DNA from: JASLEW01 sp963732005
GTDB lineage: Bacteria > Acidobacteriota > Thermoanaerobaculia > Multivoradales > UBA5704
Length of the DNA stretch: 64,000 nucleotides
Assembly: GCA_963732005.1 (NCBI GenBank)
Contig: CAVSXT010000004.1
Span: 1,426,001-1,490,000 of the forward strand
Reading direction: 5' to 3'
A model generated the notes under the pieces. The model searched no databases. It worked only from the letters and a program-made list of their open reading frames with translations, and was not told the DNA's origin. The translations under genes and the position numbers were made by a program. The stretch's first letter is position 1. Every line of letters begins with the position of its first letter. Positions 58,998 through 64,000 of this stretch are shown piece by piece.

Positions 58998-61073
58998 TTG
59001 CGCGCCGCCGCGGCCGGCCGGCCCGCGGCCGGCGGGGCCTGGCGCCAGGCGTACCGGCACGAGCTCTGCGGCCTGGCCGCGGCGCTCGCCGCCTACGCCG
59101 TGCTCGCCGGGCTCTACCTGCGCCCGATCTGGCGCTACCTGGGCACCCACATCGCGCCCGACCTCGGCGACCCGCTGTTCGTCGTCTACATCCTCAAGTG
59201 GGTCGCCCACGAGGCGCATCGCGGCTTCGCGGGCTTCTGGGACGCGCCCTTCTTCTACCCCGCGAAGGGTGTGCTGGCCTACTCCGACCACCTGCTCGGC
59301 CCCGGGTTGGCGGCGGCGGCCTTCGCCGCGCTGCTGCCCGAGGACCTGCCGCGCTGGATCGTGGCCTACAACCTGCTGCTCTGGTCGTCGTTCGCCGCCA
59401 CCGGCCTCGCCACCTGCTTCGTGCTGCGCCGCTCCGGCCTCGGCTGGGCGGCGGCGTGGCTCGGCGGCGCCATGTATGCCTTCTCGCCGTTCCGCTGGAG
59501 CGAGCTGTCGCACCTGCAGGTCCTGCTCATGCAGCTGGTCCCGGTGACCCTGTGGAGCTTCGACCGGCTGCTGGCGAGCCCCGGCCGCCGCCGGGCGGCG
59601 CTGTTCCTGGGCTGCTACCTGCTCCATCTCTCCGGCGGCTGCTACCTGGCCTACATGATCCATTTCCCGCTCGCCGTGCTGCTCGCCAACCGGCTGCCCG
59701 AGCTGTGGCGCGGCGGCCGCTGGCGTGCGGCGCTGCCGGTGCTGGGCGCCACCGCGGCGATCGCCGCCGCCACCGCCGGCGCCCTGTTCGGGAAGTACGC
59801 GACGGTGGCGCGCGGCTCCGGCCTGCACTGGGGACCCAGCGTGATCCGCACCTGGGGCGCCACGGCGCTGTCCTACCTGACGCCGGCGCACGCCAGTCTC
59901 TATTCGGAGCTCATGCCGTACTCCCTGCGGCGCCCCGAGAACGCCCTCTTCCCCGGCTGGCTGGCGGCGGGTCTGGCGGTGCTCGGCGCCCGCGACCTGT
60001 GGCGGCGATACCGGACGGGCGCACCCGGCGCCGAGGTTGCGGGGCCGGTGCCGTCGGTGCCGCCTGGGCTGACGACGGGGCGGCGCCTTGCCCTCGCCGG
60101 GCTGCTGGCGCTGGCCGCCGCCGGCTGGCTGGCGGCCGAAGCCCGCACCTGGAGCATGAAGATCAGCGGCGTGTACCAGCTCACCGGCCTGCCCCGGTGG
60201 GTGACCCGCAACTACACCCTGCCGCTGCTGCTGGTGGTCCTGGGCGTCGGCGGCTGGCTGGTCCTGCGGCGGCGCTGGACCGGTGCCTGGCCGCTGCGCT
60301 GGGGAGCGATCGATCCCTGGCCGCGCGGACTGCTGGCGGCCGGCGCCGTCACCGCCGCGCTGTCGTTCCCGATCCTCTTCGGCCCGTTGGCGCGGCTGCT
60401 CCCGGGGCTCGCCGCGATCCGCGTGCCGGCGCGGTTCGAAGTCTTCACCTCGCTGGCCATCGTCTGGCTCGCCGCCGCCGCCCTCGATCGCCGCCTCGGC
60501 GGCAGCGCCGCGCCGGCGATCGATCCGGGGCGGCCGCCGACGGCCGCGGGGCGCGCGGCACCGGGCCGCCGCCGCCGCCGCGCCGCGGTCCTGGCGCTCG
60601 TCGCGGCGCTGCTGCTGGTCGAGGTCTGCCCGCGCCGCTTCACCTGGCAGGACATCGAGGACGAGGACGACTTCCCGGACGTCGTGCAGTGGATCGCCGA
60701 TCAGCCGGACGTCCATGCCGTGCTCGAGATCCCGCTCGCCGACACCTCGACGTCGGTCGGCAGCCTGGTGGACATCTCCTACATGTACTACGCGACCCTG
60801 CACTGGAAGCCGCTGGTCAACGGCTTCAGCGCCCATGAGCCGCTGGCCACCTCGTGGCTGCGCGAGCGGTGCTGCTGGCCGGCCCCCGACCCCGAGACCA
60901 TGGCGCGCCTGCGGCGCTGGGGCGTCACCCACCTGGTGATCCACCGCTCCGAGCTCGAGCACTGGCAGCAGCTCGAGCTGGCGCGCTGGGAGGCCACCGG
61001 TCAGGCCGACCTGGTGTACGCCGGCGGCGGCGACCGGGTGTACCGCATCCGGCCGGAGCCCGCGGCCCAATGA
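58998..61073 (+). CDS. Large polytopic membrane protein, GT-C/YfhO-like
   Basis: The protein has 691 residues and about twelve hydrophobic segments. The first loop (GTHIAPDLGDPLFVVYILKWVAHE) and the segment AGFWDAPFFYPAKGVLAYSDHLLGPG are typical of uncharacterised GT-C-fold membrane proteins. The C-terminal periplasmic part contains LEIPLADTSTSVGSLVDISYMYYATLHWKPLVNGFSAHEP, a pattern shared with YfhO-like and related proteins of cell-envelope glycosylation. Function unproven. The start is TTG 58998, directly after the M16 stop, and its stop overlaps the next membrane protein gene (ATGA). Confidence 0.75.
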   Translation: MRAAAAGRPAAGGAWRQAYRHELCGLAAALAAYAVLAGLYLRPIWRYLGTHIAPDLGDPLFVVYILKWVAHEAHRGFAGFWDAPFFYPAKGVLAYSDHLLGPGLAAAAFAALLPEDLPRWIVAYNLLLWSSFAATGLATCFVLRRSGLGWAAAWLGGAMYAFSPFRWSELSHLQVLLMQLVPVTLWSFDRLLASPGRRRAALFLGCYLLHLSGGCYLAYMIHFPLAVLLANRLPELWRGGRWRAALPVLGATAAIAAATAGALFGKYATVARGSGLHWGPSVIRTWGATALSYLTPAHASLYSELMPYSLRRPENALFPGWLAAGLAVLGARDLWRRYRTGAPGAEVAGPVPSVPPGLTTGRRLALAGLLALAAAGWLAAEARTWSMKISGVYQLTGLPRWVTRNYTLPLLLVVLGVGGWLVLRRRWTGAWPLRWGAIDPWPRGLLAAGAVTAALSFPILFGPLARLLPGLAAIRVPARFEVFTSLAIVWLAAAALDRRLGGSAAPAIDPGRPPTAAGRAAPGRRRRRAAVLALVAALLLVEVCPRRFTWQDIEDEDDFPDVVQWIADQPDVHAVLEIPLADTSTSVGSLVDISYMYYATLHWKPLVNGFSAHEPLATSWLRERCCWPAPDPETMARLRRWGVTHLVIHRSELEHWQQLELARWEATGQADLVYAGGGDRVYRIRPEPAAQ

Positions 61074-63142
61074 ACGGCGCGGCGGCCGTCGCCGCCTCGC
61101 CCGCGGCGCTCGACCGGCGGCTGCGCTGGCTGCTCGCGGCGCTGTGCCTGGCGGCGTTCGCGGCGCTCGCCCCGCACCTGGTCTATCCCGACCTCAACCT
61201 CGATTACCCGTTCGTCGACGGCGACTCGCACGACTGGATCGCCAACGGCCTGCGCCTGGACGGCTACGACGTGCGCTACTCGGGCCGCCCGCCGCTGTTG
61301 CCGCTGGCGCTCGCCCTGCTCGACCGGCTCGGCCTGCTGCGCTGGTGGCCGGTTGCCGGGCTCGCCTGCTGGCTGGCGGCGGTGCTGGGTTTTCACCACC
61401 TGGCGGCGCGGCTGTTCCCGGCGGCCGCGGCGTTCGCGGCAGCGCTGCTGCTGCTGGCCGATTTCTCGCTGCAAGGGCTCGCCCTCGACGTCATGGCCGA
61501 CATTCCCTGCGCCTGCCTGATCCTGTGGAGCGCCTGCGCCTTCCTGACCGCCGGCGAGCACCCGCGGCGCTACGCCTGGAGCGGGCTCCTGGCCGGGCTC
61601 GGCGGCCTCGTCCAGCCGGCCGCCCTGCTGCTACCGCTGGCGGCGGGTGCGACGCTCTGGGCGCGCCGCCGCCGCGACCTGGCGAGCCGCTGGCCCTGGA
61701 TCGGGGCGGCGCTGGCTGCCGCCTGTCAGGGCTCCTGGATGCTGGTCCGCCGCTTCGGCCTGGCGGCTTACGGCGAGTCGCTCAAGGACCCCTGGCACCT
61801 GTTCGGCTTCCACCTGTCGACGGTGCGCTTCTATCTCTTCAGCCTGGTCTCGCTGCTCGGCCTGCCGGCCTGCCTGCTGCTCGCCGCCGGCATCGTCCTC
61901 GCCGTCCGGCGCGCCTGGCGAGAGCGCGACACTCCGGGCGCTGCCGCCAGCCTGTTCGCGGTGCTGCTGTTCGCCAGCCTCGCCGGCTTCATCGTCTTCT
62001 GCTACCTCTGGAACGCCAAGCGCTTCCTGGTCTATGCGGTCTGGCCGGCCGGGCTGCTGATCGCCGAGGCGCTGTCGGCGCTGGCCGGGCGCCCAAGGGG
62101 TCTGGCCGACCCGGACGGGAAAACAGGGGTGCCGGCCGGCGGGGACGTCGCCGGACCGCAGCGCCCGCGGCCCGGGCGGCTCCGCCGGGCCGGTTCCGTC
62201 GCCGCGGCGGCGCTGGCGGTCGGCGCCGCGGCGCTGCCGCTCCCCGAGCCCGCCCGCGACGGCAGCTGGGCAGCGCTCAGCCCGTTGCCACCGCTCGCCG
62301 CCCATCTCGTCGTGCCCACCGGCCCGTCGGGCGCGCCCGACGCCGCCGCCACCGCCGGACCGTTGCCGCCGGTCACGGTGGCGCTCTTCGCTCCAGCCGA
62401 CCTGGCGGCGTGGAGCACCTTCGGGCGCGCCGCCAGCGCCTGGACCGCACGGCCGCGTGACGATGCGCGACCGGACCCCGCGCGGTTCGCCGGCGCCGGC
62501 GCGGCTCTGTATCTCTACGATCGGCCGGAGGACGGCGGCGGCCGCTACCGCACCATCACCCGGCTGTCGAACGCCCTGCGCAAGGCGGTGCGCTTCGTGC
62601 CCAGGTCCGCGCTCGCCCCGTACCGGGCGCTGCTCGCCGTGTCGCCTCCGATCCGGCTCACCGCCGACTACGCCGTCCATCGTGTCGTGGCGGCCGGCCT
62701 CGCCGGCAACTGGCTGCTGGTGACCCCTGGCGGCCGGCCGCTGGACCCCCTGCCACGGCAGCCGCCGGGCGGCGAGCTGCCCGCGGGTCCCCCGGCCGAG
62801 GCGACCGGCGGCGGCGCCGCGGCGCGCTCACGCGAGGCTTCGACCGGCGCCGGCCTGGCGCGCGCCGCCGCGGAAGCGGCAACGATCGCCACCTGGGTGG
62901 GCCGCGGCAACGCCTACGTCGCGCTCTTCCCGCCCTCCGGCGGCAGCGACCCGGCGGCGCTCGACCTGCTCTTCCTGATTCGCACCACCGAGCTCTACGT
63001 CGTCGAGCCGCAGGAGGGCGCCGCCACCCGCGCCCTCCTCGCCCGCTCGCCGATCGAGGCCGAGCGCCGCTTCGACGGCGCGAACGTCCTGATCACCCGC
63101 GTCGCCGGCCAGCGCACCGCGGTCATCGCCTTCGATCGCTGA
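61070..63142 (+). CDS. Polytopic membrane protein, GT39/ArnT-like, with long soluble C-terminus
   Basis: The protein has 690 residues. The N-terminal half has about nine transmembrane helices. The first loop VYPDLNLDYPFVDGDSHDWIANGLRLDGYDVRYSGRPPLLPL carries the acidic residues and the R-PPLLPL turn of GT-C glycosyltransferases, and LALDVMADIPCACLILWSACAFL follows. From residue 350 on the chain is polar and proline/alanine-rich, with no recognised domain. It is translationally coupled to the similar membrane protein gene upstream, and the pair probably works on one envelope glycan or lipid. The start was set at 61070; the longer frame from 60854 is the shadow of the previous gene. Confidence 0.76.
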   Translation: MNGAAAVAASPAALDRRLRWLLAALCLAAFAALAPHLVYPDLNLDYPFVDGDSHDWIANGLRLDGYDVRYSGRPPLLPLALALLDRLGLLRWWPVAGLACWLAAVLGFHHLAARLFPAAAAFAAALLLLADFSLQGLALDVMADIPCACLILWSACAFLTAGEHPRRYAWSGLLAGLGGLVQPAALLLPLAAGATLWARRRRDLASRWPWIGAALAAACQGSWMLVRRFGLAAYGESLKDPWHLFGFHLSTVRFYLFSLVSLLGLPACLLLAAGIVLAVRRAWRERDTPGAAASLFAVLLFASLAGFIVFCYLWNAKRFLVYAVWPAGLLIAEALSALAGRPRGLADPDGKTGVPAGGDVAGPQRPRPGRLRRAGSVAAAALAVGAAALPLPEPARDGSWAALSPLPPLAAHLVVPTGPSGAPDAAATAGPLPPVTVALFAPADLAAWSTFGRAASAWTARPRDDARPDPARFAGAGAALYLYDRPEDGGGRYRTITRLSNALRKAVRFVPRSALAPYRALLAVSPPIRLTADYAVHRVVAAGLAGNWLLVTPGGRPLDPLPRQPPGGELPAGPPAEATGGGAAARSREASTGAGLARAAAEAATIATWVGRGNAYVALFPPSGGSDPAALDLLFLIRTTELYVVEPQEGAATRALLARSPIEAERRFDGANVLITRVAGQRTAVIAFDR

Positions 63143-63205
63143 GTCCCCCTGGCCGCCGGCGCCGGCCCGCGGCACGCGCCTGGGCGGCGCCGCCGGGCCA
63201 GGGCA

Positions 63206-63235
63206 AACCGGCGAACCGGCGAATCGGCGAACCGG
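63206..63235. repeat. 8-bp tandem repeat upstream of the ADOP permease
   Basis: AACCGGCG, AACCGGCG, AATCGGCG and a partial AACCGG. It lies in the 161-base gap between the membrane protein gene and the permease gene. Confidence 0.8.
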
Positions 63236-63303
63236 GCCATGGAACATTTTCTCAGGTGCCGGCGTAGTGTCAGTGGCACCGGCAGCACGAGAGGAGGTTT
63301 CAG

Positions 63304-64000
63304 ATGGCTTCGTTCTGGCGCGACATCCGATACGGCGGGCGCATGCTGGCCAAGGCCCCGGGGCACACGGCGGCGGCGGCCATCGCCCTCAGCCTCGGCA
63401 TCGGGCTCACCACCGCCGTGTTCAGCATCGTCTACGGCGTCATGTGGCGCGGCCTGCCTTTCCCGCAAGCCGACCGGGTGATGAGCGTCGATAGCCAGAA
63501 CGCCTCCCGCGACCTCGTCGACCAGCCGGTCGACGTGCACGACTACCTCGACTGGTGCCGGCGTCAGACCTCCTTCGAGGGGCTGGCGGGCTACAGCAAC
63601 GGCACCGTCACGGTGAGCGGCGACGACAAGCCGGAACGGCTGGACGGGGGCGCGCTGACCGCCAACACGCTCGACCTGCTGCGGGTCAAGCCGCTGCTCG
63701 GGCGCGGCTTCCTGCCCGGCGAGGACCGTCCGGGCGCCGCGCCCGTGGTGCTGCTCTCGTACCGGTTGTGGCAAGACCACTACAACGGCGACCGCCAGAT
63801 TCTCGGCCGAGCGGTGCGGGTCAACGGCCGGCAGAGCACCGTCGTCGGCATCATGCCGCCAAACTTCCGCTTCCCCATCAACGAGAAGCTCTGGACGCCG
63901 CTGCTGCTGGACCCCGGCAAGACCGAGCGCGGCAAGGGCGAGCCCTTCGGAGTCATCGGCCGGCTGCGGCCGGGGGTGACGGCGGACCGGGCGGACGCCG
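63304..64000 (+). CDS. ADOP-type ABC permease (MacB/FtsX-like), partial, cut by the right edge
   Basis: 232 codons are visible. The protein opens with MASFWRDIRYGGRMLAKAPGHTAAAAIALSLGIGLTTAVFSIVYGVMWRGLPFPQADRV, the hallmark N-terminus of the permeases named ADOP in Acidobacteriota: a short amphipathic start, one transmembrane helix and then a MacB-type periplasmic core. The periplasmic part includes VDVHDYLDWCRRQTSFEGLAGYSNGTVTVSG, RVKPLLGRGFLPGEDRPGAAPVVLLSYRLWQDHYNGD, and VVGIMPPNFRFPINEKLWTPLLLDPGKTERG. A complete member has about 800 residues and two FtsX domains. GAGGAGG lies six bases upstream, and a TAGTGT box is at 63265-63270. Confidence 0.88.
   Translation, partial: MASFWRDIRYGGRMLAKAPGHTAAAAIALSLGIGLTTAVFSIVYGVMWRGLPFPQADRVMSVDSQNASRDLVDQPVDVHDYLDWCRRQTSFEGLAGYSNGTVTVSGDDKPERLDGGALTANTLDLLRVKPLLGRGFLPGEDRPGAAPVVLLSYRLWQDHYNGDRQILGRAVRVNGRQSTVVGIMPPNFRFPINEKLWTPLLLDPGKTERGKGEPFGVIGRLRPGVTADRADA

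Noticed and set aside
57645..61070. 1141-codon minus-strand open frame opposite the M16 and membrane protein genes
   Set aside because: Composition typical of antisense to GC-rich genes and no motif; plus-strand genes are clearly real.

Overview
The window is a 64 kb chromosomal segment of very high GC content, densely packed with genes and free of recognisable insertion sequences, prophage genes, CRISPR arrays, tRNAs or rRNAs. The best taxonomic clue is the partial permease at the right edge, which matches the ADOP family of MacB/FtsX-like permeases that is expanded in Acidobacteriota. A subtilase with DUF11 repeats and an IPTL-CTERM-like tail, a paired ArsA/Get3-like ATPase module, M16/M28/M1 peptidases and a beta-barrel porin indicate a Gram-negative heterotroph that lives on proteins and fatty acids. 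Acidobacteriota is therefore the likely phylum; the class cannot be fixed from this sequence.

Layout. 1-6.6 kb: a cut aquaporin, a ClC-type anion transporter, a PEP mutase/isocitrate lyase family enzyme, a VOC + NTF2-like pair, and an AraC regulator overlapping an RtcB-family gene. 6.7-12.2 kb: an FAD monooxygenase and a 1278-residue hybrid histidine kinase. 12.3-18.1 kb: a fatty-acid beta-oxidation operon (MerR regulator, thiolase, HAD/enoyl-CoA hydratase fusion, acyl-CoA dehydrogenase) with a perfect 14-bp palindrome upstream of the regulator. 18.4-29.9 kb: a large secreted subtilase, the ArsA-like ATPase pair, an M1 metallopeptidase and a probably truncated BNR-repeat gene. 29.9-32.6 kb: hemB-hemL and a 7Fe-type ferredoxin. 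32.7-36.5 kb: a heat-shock operon (DnaJ-like co-chaperone, ClpB) with a HAIR-like operator over its promoter. 36.5-42.1 kb: a methyltransferase, then on the minus strand a GT39-like membrane protein, an ornithine-cyclodeaminase-like enzyme, a threonine-dehydratase-like enzyme and a hotdog thioesterase. 42.3-48.3 kb: an ABC exporter, a TPR protein and an M28 peptidase. 48.4-53.0 kb: small proteins, a peroxiredoxin and a porin/DUF485/acetate symporter operon. 53.2-63.1 kb: Tag-CBS-transglutaminase, a double FKBP, an M16 peptidase pair and two large membrane proteins. 63.3 kb to the end: the ADOP permease.

Genes in an operon often overlap by 4 bases (ATGA or GTGA). At least eight genes have a TANNNT box 6-10 bases before the start codon, which suggests widespread leaderless transcription. 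Several gene starts or intergenic spacers carry short tandem repeats with a 9-bp period. Two otherwise well conserved genes, clpB and the second M16 peptidase, each carry one apparent single-base frameshift; these are either sequencing errors or real lesions.
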